Shown here: one piece after another, positions 33,433-41,485 of the stretch | Layout of the letters: every line of letters starts with the position of its first letter | Position numbering within the stretch: position 1 is the stretch's first letter | DNA from: Parasporobacterium sp. | GTDB taxonomy: Bacteria; Bacillota; Clostridia; Lachnospirales; Lachnospiraceae | Assembly: GCA_017459985.1 (NCBI GenBank) | Contig: JAFUBX010000034.1 | Location: 1 to 41,485 of the forward strand | DNA: 41,485 nt | Reading direction: 5' to 3' | Notes under the pieces: generated by a model | Database searches by the model: none | What the model saw: only the letters and a program-made list of their open reading frames with translations | Told to the model about the DNA's origin: nothing | Made by a program: the position numbers and the translations under genes

Positions 33433-35442
33433 ATGAGATTACAGATTCGGAACGCCACCGTGGAACTGGGGGCGGAAACTATACTGGAACACGTGAATTT
33501 TGAGATTCACGATAGAGAAAAGATCGCAGTGGTCGGCAGAAACGGATGCGGGAAGACCACGCTGCTGAAGCTGATCGCCGGAGATATCGAGCCCGCCAAT
33601 CCTCCCGGCGACGAAAGCTTCTCCATGATCATGGCCGGCGGACAGCAGGTTGGCTTTCTGAGACAGATTAATTTTACGGACCGGGAGATCTGTGTCGGGG
33701 ATGAGATCCGCAAGGTCTTCCGGCCTGTCTATGCCTGTGAACAGCGGATGCTGGAGATCGAGACCAGTCTGACGGTGCTTCCCGGAGATTCGGAAGAGGC
33801 CCGCAGACTACTGGAGGAGTACGCATCGCTGCAGAAGAAATACGATGCCATGGGCGGTCATGAGATTGAACGGGAGATGCAGGTCATGTTCCGCCAGTTC
33901 GGATTTGCGGAGGAGGACCTGAACAGGCCCATCGGAACCTTTTCCGGAGGGCAGCAGACAAAGGTGGCATTTATTAAGTTGCTTCTCAGCAAACCGGACA
34001 TTCTTCTTCTGGACGAGCCCACGAATCATCTGGACCTTCCTGCCATTGAATGGCTGGAAGGATATCTGCGCAGTTACCGCAATGCGGTGGTGGTGGTTTC
34101 CCATGACCGGGTCTTCCTGGACAATGTGGTATCCGTGACCTATGAGATTGAGTATCATCAGATCAAACGCTATGCGGGCAATTATTCCGCATTTGTCCGT
34201 CAGAAGGAGGAAGCCCTTCTGAAGCAGGAAAAGGATTATGAAGCCCAGCAGAAAGAGATCCGGAGACTGCGGGAATGGATCGAAAAATGGAAAAACACGC
34301 CGACCAAGGTTTCGGCGGCCCATTCCAAGGAGCGGGCAATCGAGCATATGGTACTGATCGAAAAGCCCAGAAGATTTGATACAACCACATTCCGGGCTCA
34401 CTTCTCCCCGCGGATCTCCAGTTATTCGGAGGTTCTGGATGTCCGGAATCTCTCCATCGGATATGATCATGAACTGAGCCGGCTCAGCTTCCGTCTGATG
34501 CGGGGAGAGCGCCTCGCGGTAGTCGGGGAGAACGGAAAGGGCAAATCCACGCTCCTGAAAACGTTGATCGGGGAGATTGCGCCTCTCGGAGGGACCTATA
34601 AGATTGGAACCAATGTCGAGATCGGATACTATGATCAGCAAAAGGCTGTGATCAATGATGAGGATCCGGAGCAGACAATTCTGGATAATTTCTGGGATAC
34701 CTATCCGAAACTGACTAATGAAGAGGTGCGGAGTACTCTCGGAGCCTTTGCCTTTTCTCAGGAGGAAGTGGAGAAAAAACTGGGACAGCTGTCCGGAGGG
34801 GAGAAGGTGCGGCTGGCTTTGTGCAAAATGTTTTACACCCGTCCCAATCTGCTGATCCTGGATGAGCCTACCAATCATATGGATATTCTGGGGAAAGAAT
34901 CCCTTGAAAAGATGCTGCGGTCCTATGACGGCACCGTTCTTTTTGTGTCTCATGACAGATATTTCATCAATCAGATTGCGACGGATGTCCTGACGATCGG
35001 GGAGGAATCCGGCGGCAGGGCCTATCCGGAGAACGGAAAGGATCCCGCCGCCAGTGCAGGGCGGCTCTCAGCCACCGGCTCCGGGAAAATTCCGGCTGCC
35101 GGCTCAGGGCGGCTTTCCGCAACTGGCTCGGGGAAGCCTCCGGCCGCTGGTTCCGGGAAGACGCCAGGGACTGACTCCGATAAAAAAACTGCGTCCAATC
35201 CCGGCAAGATCCGCTCCAGACTGGAGCATAAGATCGAAAAGCTGCATCAGCAGCTGGCCGAGGCGGAACAATCCGCAGAAGTCCTGAATCAGAAGATTTC
35301 CGACCCGGCGCTTTCCACAGATTATGAGAAGCTGATGGAACTGCAGGGCCGGCTCGACCAGGCCGAAGCAGCGCAGGAAGAGATCCTGATGCAGATCCTG
35401 GAAATTGAGGAAGAACTGAAAGCTCTTGAAGCCGGCATGTGA
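33433..35442 (+). CDS. ABC-F family ATPase (Uup/YdiF-like)
   Basis: A 669-aa soluble protein with two ABC domains and no membrane segment. Domain 1: Walker A GRNGCGKTT, signature FSGGQQTKVAF, Walker B ILLLDEPTNHLD. The linker (about 250-320) holds the ribosome-facing arm-like helices. Domain 2: Walker A GENGKGKST, signature LSGGEKVRLALC, Walker B LLILDEPTNHMD. The C-terminus has a coiled coil (about 595-668) as in Uup and YdiF. Between them lies an unusual low-complexity tract (about 525-590) with tandem GRLSATGSGK and PAAGSGK repeats. ABC-F proteins act on translating ribosomes; some give resistance to antibiotics. The start abuts the stop of the preceding gene. Confidence 0.9.
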   Translation: MRLQIRNATVELGAETILEHVNFEIHDREKIAVVGRNGCGKTTLLKLIAGDIEPANPPGDESFSMIMAGGQQVGFLRQINFTDREICVGDEIRKVFRPVYACEQRMLEIETSLTVLPGDSEEARRLLEEYASLQKKYDAMGGHEIEREMQVMFRQFGFAEEDLNRPIGTFSGGQQTKVAFIKLLLSKPDILLLDEPTNHLDLPAIEWLEGYLRSYRNAVVVVSHDRVFLDNVVSVTYEIEYHQIKRYAGNYSAFVRQKEEALLKQEKDYEAQQKEIRRLREWIEKWKNTPTKVSAAHSKERAIEHMVLIEKPRRFDTTTFRAHFSPRISSYSEVLDVRNLSIGYDHELSRLSFRLMRGERLAVVGENGKGKSTLLKTLIGEIAPLGGTYKIGTNVEIGYYDQQKAVINDEDPEQTILDNFWDTYPKLTNEEVRSTLGAFAFSQEEVEKKLGQLSGGEKVRLALCKMFYTRPNLLILDEPTNHMDILGKESLEKMLRSYDGTVLFVSHDRYFINQIATDVLTIGEESGGRAYPENGKDPAASAGRLSATGSGKIPAAGSGRLSATGSGKPPAAGSGKTPGTDSDKKTASNPGKIRSRLEHKIEKLHQQLAEAEQSAEVLNQKISDPALSTDYEKLMELQGRLDQAEAAQEEILMQILEIEEELKALEAGM

Positions 35443-35480
35443 CTTCGCCTCGTAAGTCAGATTATTGTTGTAATGTCAAA

Positions 35481-35517
35481 GTCATGCGGAAAATCCATTT
35501 TTGAAAATCCGCATGAC
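35481..35517. repeat. Single copy of the 37-nt hairpin family
   Basis: GTCATGCG, 21 nt, CGCATGAC, again exactly 37 nt. The interior (begins GAAAATCC, ends GAAAATC) differs from the array at 20529, though it keeps the A-rich style. It lies 38 bp after the ABC-F stop and 48 bp before the 211-bp mosaic element. Confidence 0.8.
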
Positions 35518-35564
35518 ATTTTTATCTCCGGAGCAATGCGGAAGAAGAAGCTGACCCCCGGATC

Positions 35565-35775
35565 TACCGCAATGCTGCAATTTTTCGTCAGGCTCTGTCA
35601 AAAATCTCACGCATTGCTGCAATTTTTCGTCAGATGGCCCGGCTTTTACCGCAATGCTGCATTTTTTCGGCAGATTTTACCGCAATACTGCAACTTTTCG
35701 GCAAGTCTGCCGAAAATCTCACGCAATGCTGCATTTTTTCGGCAGCCGTTGTCAGAAACGTCGAGCATTGCGGTA
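35565..35775 (-). repeat. Palindromic mosaic element, copy B (inverted, 211 bp)
   Basis: Bounded by TACCGCAATGC and GCATTGCGGTA like copies A and C, but reversed: its right end matches the left end of A and C (TACCGCAATGCTCGACGTTT read on the minus strand). Two further TACCGCAATRCTGC half-units occur inside, as if two element ends had been joined. An open frame of 136 codons starting at 35473 passes through the repeats and is not a gene. Confidence 0.8.
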
Positions 35776-35879
35776 ACCGAAGGACTGGACAAGCGGGAGA
35801 AAACCCAATATGATGATTTCAGCATCGTGATATATTATGAGTGCTGGTTAAGCACGAAAGAAGAGCGGGTAAGCGGGAA

Positions 35880-37106
35880 ATGAAAAACAGAGCATACGAA
35901 TTCGGAACGGAAGAAAATGTGCGTTTTTTGCAGGAACAGCGAAATCGATTGCGCGACTTTGGCAGGAGATTTCCCTCTCCGGGTGGATCATCCTACTATC
36001 TGGGGGATGATGGAACTCCATGGAAGGAGCGGCCCCGGGAAACCTGGATTACCAGCCGGATGGCTCATGTGTATAGTCTGTGTATCATGTTGGATCAAAG
36101 CACCGATCCGGCGCTGGTCGATGCGGCTTTGCGAGGCCTGACGTATGAATTAAAGGATGCGGAGCATGGAGGCTGGTTTCCCGGTGTCCAGGCAGATGGG
36201 ACGCCGCTCAAAAGCGGAAAACAATGTTACGCCCATGCATTTGTCATTCTTGCCGCCAGTTCTGCACTGCTGGCGGGAAGACCCGGGGCGGAAACGCTTC
36301 TGCAGGAGGCTTTGTCGGTGTATGACCGCTATTTCTGGGACGAAGCAGAAGGGATGGCACGGGATACCTGGAATATGGAATTCACGGAGCTGGATACTTA
36401 TCGCGGGCTGAACGCCAACATGCATAGCGTGGAGGCTTTCCTGGCGGCTGCAGATGCTGCAGGGAATGCACTTTATCGGGAACGCGCCGGAAGGATCATC
36501 CGGCGGGTGATCGCCTTTGCCCGGGAAAATCACTGGCGGATCCCGGAGCATTATACGGAAAACTGGGAGCCGGATCTGGAATGCAATCGGGAGCGTCCGG
36601 AGGATCCCTTCAAACCTTATGGAGCTACACCGGGGCATGGAATCGAATGGGCCAGACTGATTCTGCAATATCAGCAATCGATCTGTGACAGCGATACCGA
36701 AACTTCAGAACAATTGTATCAACGTGCTGTGTCTGACGCCTGGATGGCGGATGGAGCGCCGGGGCTGGTTTATACCACAGATTGGAATGGCATTCCGGTG
36801 GTTCATGACCGCATGCACTGGACGCTGGCAGAAGCGATTAACACATCAGCCGTCTTGTATCGGGTCACCGGAAAACGCCGGTATGCCGAAGATTATTATC
36901 AATTTATGGAATATCTGGATCGCTGTGTGATTGATCATGAAAAGGGATCCTGGTTCCATCAATTGGATCGGGAGAATCATCTGACGGACTCTGTATGGCC
37001 CGGAAAATCGGATCTCTATCACGCATTCCAGGCAACTTTAATACCATTGAATCCACAGGTGGGAGTATCCATCGCAGCGGCGATTCATAGCATCAGACAG
37101 CTGTAG
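35880..37106 (+). CDS. AGE-family sugar isomerase (mannose isomerase/YihS-like)
   Basis: A 408-aa (alpha/alpha)6-barrel protein of the N-acylglucosamine 2-epimerase family. Motifs 'ETWITSRMAHVYSL', 'HGGWFPG', 'KQCYAHAFVILAAS', 'PGHGIEWARLI' and 'KSDLYHAFQATLIP' match the aldose-ketose isomerases such as YihS and D-mannose isomerase, including the two catalytic His positions. The likely reaction is D-mannose to D-fructose. A beta-mannosidase gene follows after 37 bp, which supports mannose as substrate. The start ATG 35880 is chosen over an earlier in-frame ATG at 35841 that has no ribosome site. No promoter was confidently found in the 104 bp after repeat copy B. Confidence 0.82.
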   Translation: MKNRAYEFGTEENVRFLQEQRNRLRDFGRRFPSPGGSSYYLGDDGTPWKERPRETWITSRMAHVYSLCIMLDQSTDPALVDAALRGLTYELKDAEHGGWFPGVQADGTPLKSGKQCYAHAFVILAASSALLAGRPGAETLLQEALSVYDRYFWDEAEGMARDTWNMEFTELDTYRGLNANMHSVEAFLAAADAAGNALYRERAGRIIRRVIAFARENHWRIPEHYTENWEPDLECNRERPEDPFKPYGATPGHGIEWARLILQYQQSICDSDTETSEQLYQRAVSDAWMADGAPGLVYTTDWNGIPVVHDRMHWTLAEAINTSAVLYRVTGKRRYAEDYYQFMEYLDRCVIDHEKGSWFHQLDRENHLTDSVWPGKSDLYHAFQATLIPLNPQVGVSIAAAIHSIRQL

Positions 37107-37143
37107 AAACACTGAACAGAAGCAGGATAAGGAAAATCAGCAT

Positions 37144-39642
37144 ATGGAAATGTCATTGCAAAGATTCAGTCTGAATGGCGAATGGAACATGAAAATGACG
37201 GAATGGCAGGAAATGGTTCCCGCACAGGTCCCGGGAGATATCTACTCTGATCTTCTGCGAGCGGGGAAAATGCAGGATCCTTATTTCCGGGATCAGGAGC
37301 TTCAGGCGTTGCCGCTCTCAGAAAAAGAATATCTCTACGAAAAGCGGTTTGATCTGCCAGCCGGGATTCTGACGAAGGATTGTCTGCTGCTGCGTTTTGA
37401 AGGGATCGATACCCTGGCGGATATCTGTCTGAATGGCACCCATGTGGCCGCCGTTCATAATATGCACCGTACCTGGGAGTTTCCGGTAAAGGAGCTGCTG
37501 AAAGAACAGGGCAATCTCCTTCAGGTGCTGTTCCACTCTCCTGTCAGATACATCCGGAAACGTTATCAGGAGAAAGTGCTGGATGGTACCAGTGACGCGA
37601 TGCGGGGATTTCCCTATCTTCGAAAAGCCCACTGTATGTTTGGATGGGACTGGGGCGCCAGGCTTCCCGGCGGCGGACTCTTCCGGGAGGTTTGTATTGT
37701 GGTCTTTGACCGGGCACGGATCGAAAGTGTGTACCTGATACAGCGGCATGAAGCAGGAAAGGTATTTCTTACGCCCCAGGCGGAACTGCAGGTCCTGAAA
37801 AATGGTTTGCCTGAAGAGGGGGAAGAAATCACAGCAGAAATTACTGTAACCGATCCCCGGGGACAGATCCTTTCGCAGAGCAGGGCCGGACTCCAGTCGA
37901 CGGATCAGCAGGGACATGTTCTGTGGACGCTCCCGGAATGTATGATCGAAAAGCCGCAGTTATGGTATCCCGCAGGCTATGGCGGGCAGCCCCTTTATAC
38001 TGTGGAAGTCACGTTGAAAGTTGGCGGACGCTTTCTGGATACCTGGAAACGGCGCATTGGTCTTCGTACCATGGAAATCGCCCGGAAAAAAGACACCTAT
38101 GGGGAATCCTTTGCTCACTGTGTAAATGGAATCGAAATCTTTGCCATGGGTGCAGACTATATTCCGGAGGATCATCTGATCGCCCGGACCAGCCCCGGAA
38201 GAACCCGCCGGTTGCTGGAGGACGCCAGGATGGCGCATTTTAACTGCATTCGTGTCTGGGGCGGCGGATATTATCCGGAAGACTGGTTCTATGATATCTG
38301 TGATGAATTGGGACTCCTTGTCTGGCAGGATTTTATGTTTGCCTGCGCGGTCTATGACCTGACAGAGGATTTTGAAAACAATATCAGCCGGGAGCTTATT
38401 GATAATATCAGACGTCTGCGCCACCATGCGTCTCTGGGCCTTTGGTGCGGCAATAATGAAATGGAGCAGTTTGTGGATCAGGGAGAATGGGTGAATTCTC
38501 CAAAAGAGAAGTCAGACTATGTGAAAATGTATGAATATCTCTTCCCCAAAATCGTACGGCAGTATGATCCGCAGACGTTTTACTGGCCTGCCAGCCCCTC
38601 CAGCGGCGGCAATTTCGATCTGCCTAATGACGAGAACCGGGGCGACGTGCATTACTGGGATGTGTGGCATGGCGGAAAGCCATTTACTGAATACCGTAAA
38701 TTCCATTTCCGCTATTTGTCAGAATTCGGCTTCCAGGCCTTTCCTGCGATGAAAACGATCGAAGCATTTACGCTCCCGGAAGATCGGAATGTTTATTCCT
38801 ATGTCATGGAAAAACACCAGCGAAACGCATCAGCCAACGGGAAAATCGCCGGTTATATGGCGCAGACGTATCTGTATCCCAATTCCTTTGAGATGTTTGT
38901 TTATGCCTCGCAGCTGCTGCAGGCACAGGCAATCCGTTATGGAGCAGAACATTTTCGGAGATGGCGGGGACGCTGTATGGGAACCGTGATCTGGCAGTTA
39001 AATGATTGCTGGCCGGTGGTCAGCTGGTCATCCATTGACTATTACGGCCGATGGAAAGCACTTCATTATTATGCCCGCAGATTCTTCGCTCCGGTGCTTC
39101 TTTCCTGCGAAGAAGAAGGTATATTAACCCGGGATTCCAATCCCAATGCAGAGCATTATGATGTGAAAAAGTCTGTCCGGTTTAATGTCAGCAATGAGAC
39201 TCTGGAGGAAAAGGAAGTTCGGGTACACTGGTTTCTGGCCGACAGCCAGGGACAGATCAAACGGGAGCAGCAGGAAGCGACCCGGGTTTCACCGCTGTCC
39301 GCCAAGTGGTTTAGAAAATGGGACCTGCCTGAGGCGGATCCTTATGAAGATCACGTCTGCTATCGCCTTGAGGCAGAGGATTGTTCTTCTGAAGGCAGCG
39401 TCTTGTTCTGCCCGCCTAAATATTATCATTTTCAGGATCCAAAGCTTCACTGGCGGCTGGAAGGTGACGAAATCGTAGTAACTGCGGCAGCATTTGCCAA
39501 AGACATAGAGATTCAAAACGCTTCGGAAGATCTGGTTCTTTCCGACAACTATTTCGACCTGGAGCCGGGAGAGCGCCGCATCCGGATTCTCCGCGGGATA
39601 CCGGAAGGCATCCGTCTGCGCAGCACCTTTGATATCAGGTAA
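37144..39642 (+). CDS. Glycoside hydrolase family 2 beta-mannosidase
   Basis: An 832-aa GH2 enzyme without signal peptide, thus cytosolic. The N-terminal jelly-roll sugar-binding domain starts 'FSLNGEWNMKM'. The TIM barrel (about 310-620) contains 'FNCIRVWGGGYYPEDWFYDI', the acid/base Glu439 in WCGNNE and the nucleophile Glu527 in RYLSEFGFQ. 'GWDWGARLPGGGLF' and 'NDCWPVVSWSSIDYYGR' are further beta-mannosidase hallmarks. The length is typical of bacterial members (about 800-850). Together with the upstream isomerase it should turn beta-mannosides into mannose and then fructose. The source of intracellular mannosides and the transporter are not in the window. Confidence 0.93.
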   Translation: MEMSLQRFSLNGEWNMKMTEWQEMVPAQVPGDIYSDLLRAGKMQDPYFRDQELQALPLSEKEYLYEKRFDLPAGILTKDCLLLRFEGIDTLADICLNGTHVAAVHNMHRTWEFPVKELLKEQGNLLQVLFHSPVRYIRKRYQEKVLDGTSDAMRGFPYLRKAHCMFGWDWGARLPGGGLFREVCIVVFDRARIESVYLIQRHEAGKVFLTPQAELQVLKNGLPEEGEEITAEITVTDPRGQILSQSRAGLQSTDQQGHVLWTLPECMIEKPQLWYPAGYGGQPLYTVEVTLKVGGRFLDTWKRRIGLRTMEIARKKDTYGESFAHCVNGIEIFAMGADYIPEDHLIARTSPGRTRRLLEDARMAHFNCIRVWGGGYYPEDWFYDICDELGLLVWQDFMFACAVYDLTEDFENNISRELIDNIRRLRHHASLGLWCGNNEMEQFVDQGEWVNSPKEKSDYVKMYEYLFPKIVRQYDPQTFYWPASPSSGGNFDLPNDENRGDVHYWDVWHGGKPFTEYRKFHFRYLSEFGFQAFPAMKTIEAFTLPEDRNVYSYVMEKHQRNASANGKIAGYMAQTYLYPNSFEMFVYASQLLQAQAIRYGAEHFRRWRGRCMGTVIWQLNDCWPVVSWSSIDYYGRWKALHYYARRFFAPVLLSCEEEGILTRDSNPNAEHYDVKKSVRFNVSNETLEEKEVRVHWFLADSQGQIKREQQEATRVSPLSAKWFRKWDLPEADPYEDHVCYRLEAEDCSSEGSVLFCPPKYYHFQDPKLHWRLEGDEIVVTAAAFAKDIEIQNASEDLVLSDNYFDLEPGERRIRILRGIPEGIRLRSTFDIR

Positions 39643-39744
39643 GAGAGGCCGCCATATCCGGCCTTCCGCCTTCCGCTGAAAACCTGAAATTGCCGGAAAA
39701 TCAGGAATTTTTGAGCCTTCTGCACCCTGGGCGGGTGCCTTCCC

Positions 39745-39796
39745 GCTGCAGAAGATGCAGCAAAGCCCAGGCTGCAGACGATACAGCAAAGCCCAG
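39745..39796 (+). repeat. Two tandem 26-bp repeats
   Basis: GCTGCAGAAGATGCAGCAAA and the next six bases are followed at once by a second copy with two changes. They lie in non-coding DNA after the beta-mannosidase gene. Confidence 0.6.
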
Positions 39797-39990
39797 GCTT
39801 TCGTCGGCTTCGTCCATTCTTGCTCGCATCCTGTCATTTGGACCATCCGGGAAATAATCGTCATTTACTATCCCCTGTCATTTTTGCGAGAACAGGGATA
39901 GGAGTTACCAATAATTTCATATATGGTCCAGGACGGTCGTTGGCCGTTATGTGCGGCAAGGTCCTGCTCTGAAGGACGGTCGTTGGCAAG

Positions 39991-40211
39991 TACCGCAATG
40001 CTCGACGTTTTTGACAGGGGCTGACGAAAAATTGCAGCATTGCGTGAGTTTTTCGGCAGACAGCCCTCCAGGGCCCGGATTTTGCCGAAAAAATGCAGCA
40101 TTGCGTGAGATTTTTGGCAGAAGTGGCCCTCTGAAAGCCTCATTGACGAAAAATTGCAGCAATGCGTGAAATTTTCGGCAGCACTTGACGAAAAAATGCA
40201 GCATTGCGGTA
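39991..40211 (+). repeat. 221-bp palindromic mosaic element, copy C
   Basis: Same boundaries (TACCGCAATGC and GCATTGCGGTA), orientation and length as copy A at 10256. Hairpin units have changed at scattered bases while keeping TGCCGAAAA/TTTTCGGCA and TTGCAGCAA arms. The gaps between units keep their positions but not their sequence, for example the one near 40061-40080. Just before it, two copies of AGGACGGTCGTTGG (39930 and 39973) form a short direct repeat. Confidence 0.85.
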
Positions 40212-40856
40212 AACTCCACCTGATCGGACCTTGTTAGCGGCGGTGACTGGAATCGTCAGCTGCAAAAACGGCGGTCGCAGAAGCAGCAGCGGCTGCAGAA
40301 GTAAAAGCAGCGACAGCAGAGTACATCGCTCCCATTCTGTATCCGTAATCAGGCAGTTTTTCGATAAGCGGATACATTTAAGGGCAGCTGTCTTCGAAAT
40401 TTGCTGTTTCCGGAAAATAACAGATACACCCGCCAACGGCTGGCTCAGGCGTAATCACTCGTCCGGCCCAGGCATATTCACTCAGGGTACACTTGAAGCG
40501 GACGGCGGAAGGGCGGGTATGGAGTTTACAAGCTTTTTCTGAAAATACCTTCCGGATTTCCGATGATTTGCACGGAAAACGGAAGGCAGCATGTTGAGAT
40601 TCCAGGTTTTTTCTGAATTTACCTTCCGAATGATATTCCCGGCATCACCAGACAGCGGCACTCACGAACAACTTCTTCAGATGATGCATATGGAATAAAT
40701 GAAATCTCTGATGGTGATTTCGGAAGTCAGAGTCTCCTGCCATTTGTGCGAAAGCACCGAATTATTTCATTATACCTTCCAACTACTTTTATTCACAGGC
40801 AGGAATGAAATATATGGATGTATTTTTATATCAAAAAACGATTTTTATATGGTGTA
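40212..40856. other. Gene-free region
   Basis: I find no convincing gene here. Open frames of up to about 100 codons exist but lack ribosome sites, and their composition is simple (Leu- or Ser-rich). Near 40535-40640 the motif TACCTTCCG follows a TTTTCTGAA-type sequence twice, once as part of an inverted repeat with CGGAAGG, which may be a third small repeat type. The rest could be decayed coding sequence. Confidence 0.5.
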
Positions 40857-40870
40857 ATTGAAAATGCTTA

Positions 40871-40879
40871 TGATATAAT
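40871..40879 (+). promoter_or_regulatory. Extended -10 promoter for the acidic lipoprotein
   Basis: TGA followed by TATAAT (40874-40879) is an extended -10 box 48 bp before the start at 40927. No good -35 hexamer is seen, as is common with extended -10 promoters. Confidence 0.5.
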
Positions 40880-40926
40880 AACAACGTATGTTGTTAAAAT
40901 TCTATTCACAGAAAAGAGGGAATGAC

Positions 40927-41485
40927 ATGAAGAAAAGTTTAGTTTTAGTCCTGGCAGTATGTGTTGCAGCTGCAATGCTGTTGAGCGCATGCGGGGAAAG
41001 TAAGACAGAGAAGGAAACAACTGCTGCTGTTGAAGAAACCAAGGCAGAAGAAACGACTGTAGCAGAAGAAGCGTCAGAAGAAGTTTCCGAGGCAGTAGAA
41101 GAAGTGAAGGAAGATGTCTCTGAGGCAGCTGAAGATGCATCAGAGGTGGTGGAAGAAGCCAAAGAAGATGTTGAAGACACAGTGGAAGAGGTTTCTGAGG
41201 CTGTGGAAGATGCAGCAGAAGATGTTGCTGAAGAAGCCGAAGGAGCTGTAGAAGACGCCAAAGACGCCGTTGAGGGTGTTGTAGAAGATGCCAAAGACGC
41301 CGTTGAGGATGCAGTCGAAGAAGGCAAAGAAGCAGTTGAGGACGTCGTGGAAGAAGCGAAGGACGCGGCTGAAGACGCCAAAGACGCCGTTGAGGGTGTT
41401 GTAGAAGATGCAGTTGAAGAAGGCAAAGAAGCAGTTGAGGACGTCGTGGAAGAAGCGAAGGACGCGGCTGAAGACGCCAAAGACG
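40927..41485 (+). CDS. Acidic hendecad-repeat lipoprotein (truncated by window edge)
   Basis: The frame is open to the end of the window (186 codons). It begins with a lipoprotein signal 'MKKSLVLVLAVCVAAAML' and lipobox LSAC with Cys22. The rest consists almost only of Glu, Ala, Val, Asp and Lys, arranged in 11-residue repeats such as AKDAVEGVVED, AKDAVEDAVEE and GKEAVEDVVEE, with occasional 7- and 4-residue inserts. This is the pattern of amphipathic hendecad helices, as in LEA group 3 proteins or apolipoprotein-like rods. It would form a long acidic helix tethered to the outer membrane face. Ribosome site GAGGGAATGAC. Role unknown; a spacer or stress-protection function is inference. Confidence 0.8.
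   Translation, partial: MKKSLVLVLAVCVAAAMLLSACGESKTEKETTAAVEETKAEETTVAEEASEEVSEAVEEVKEDVSEAAEDASEVVEEAKEDVEDTVEEVSEAVEDAAEDVAEEAEGAVEDAKDAVEGVVEDAKDAVEDAVEEGKEAVEDVVEEAKDAAEDAKDAVEGVVEDAVEEGKEAVEDVVEEAKDAAEDAKD
41308..41485 (+). repeat. 99-bp tandem repeat inside the acidic lipoprotein gene
   Basis: Sequence from 41308 repeats from 41407 with an exact offset of 99 bp (33 codons, three 11-residue turns) and one visible mismatch up to the window edge. The near identity points to recent expansion and likely copy-number variation between strains. Confidence 0.85.

Noticed and set aside
33808-34953. 381-codon open frame on the minus strand
   Set aside because: It is antisense to the two ABC domains of the ABC-F gene.
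35473-35883. 136-codon open frame after the ABC-F gene
   Set aside because: It runs through the 37-nt hairpin and mosaic element B; the amino-acid repeats mirror the DNA repeats.
40231-40542. 103-codon open frame
   Set aside because: It has no ribosome site, a simple Ser/Arg-rich composition, and overlaps other equally weak frames.
40902-41480. 192-codon Ser/Thr/Ala-rich frame on the minus strand
   Set aside because: It is the reverse reading of the acidic repeat gene, whose plus frame has a signal peptide, lipobox and ribosome site.

Overview
The window looks like a chromosomal stretch from a low-to-mid GC gut-type Clostridia, most likely Lachnospiraceae. That is inferred from strong AGGAGG-type ribosome binding sites, ATG/GTG/TTG starts, sigma-A promoters with extended -10 boxes, and the family mix (ATC hydrolase, UROD/methyltransferase plus hydantoinase pairs, DUF6382-FHA, acidic lipoproteins, GH2 beta-mannosidase). 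I see no rRNA or tRNA gene, no CRISPR array, no phage and no transposase.

Layout. 1-2.4 kb: a small ORF and an L-2-amino-thiazoline-4-carboxylate hydrolase-like gene behind a palindromic operator, then an NTF2-like protein and a flavin reductase. 2.5-4.2 kb: a complete HipBA-type toxin-antitoxin pair with three evenly spaced palindromic operators. 4.5-8.3 kb: a heterodimeric ABC exporter whose upstream region carries two more copies of the operator found at position 169. 8.5-11.2 kb: a truncated ThpR gene, a hexapeptide acetyltransferase, a winged-helix plus PD-(D/E)XK-like protein, a 221-bp palindromic repeat element and an alpha/beta hydrolase. 11.4-15.5 kb: a truncated RpiR-type SIS protein, an MFS transporter and a double PhzA/B-like protein, divergent from a LysR regulator. 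15.6-17.8 kb: two DNA-repair genes (nfo, ogt) and two XRE regulators. 18-20.5 kb: an FHA protein, a broken CpaE-like gene fused out of frame to a small lipoprotein gene, and a secreted three-repeat beta-sandwich protein. 20.5-20.9 kb: seven 37-nt hairpins on a 52-nt period. 20.9-26.8 kb: hydantoinase-A-like and UROD/MtaA-like genes, a SnoaL-like gene, a PepV-type dipeptidase and a secreted papain-fold-like protein. 26.9-35.4 kb: a Zorya-like motor operon (ZorA-, ZorB- and ZorC/EH-signature-like) closed by a terminator, then a secreted peptidoglycan-binding protein, a four-helix membrane protein and an ABC-F ATPase. 35.5-39.6 kb: repeats, then an AGE-family sugar isomerase and a GH2 beta-mannosidase. 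39.6-40.9 kb: repeat-filled DNA without a convincing gene. 40.9 kb to the end: an acidic hendecad-repeat lipoprotein cut by the window edge.

The best candidate for an undescribed system is 26.9-33.4 kb. It has the proton-channel stator (ZorA/ZorB) and the EH-signature protein of Zorya, but no ZorD, ZorE, ZorF or ZorG effector next to them. The adjacent genes instead encode cell-wall-facing proteins. The second candidate is the set of structured intergenic repeats: a 221-bp mosaic of palindromes present three times, and a 37-nt hairpin family present as a seven-unit array and as a single copy beside one of the 221-bp-type elements.

Most enzyme calls rest on motifs read by eye. Functions of neighbours working together are inference unless stated otherwise.
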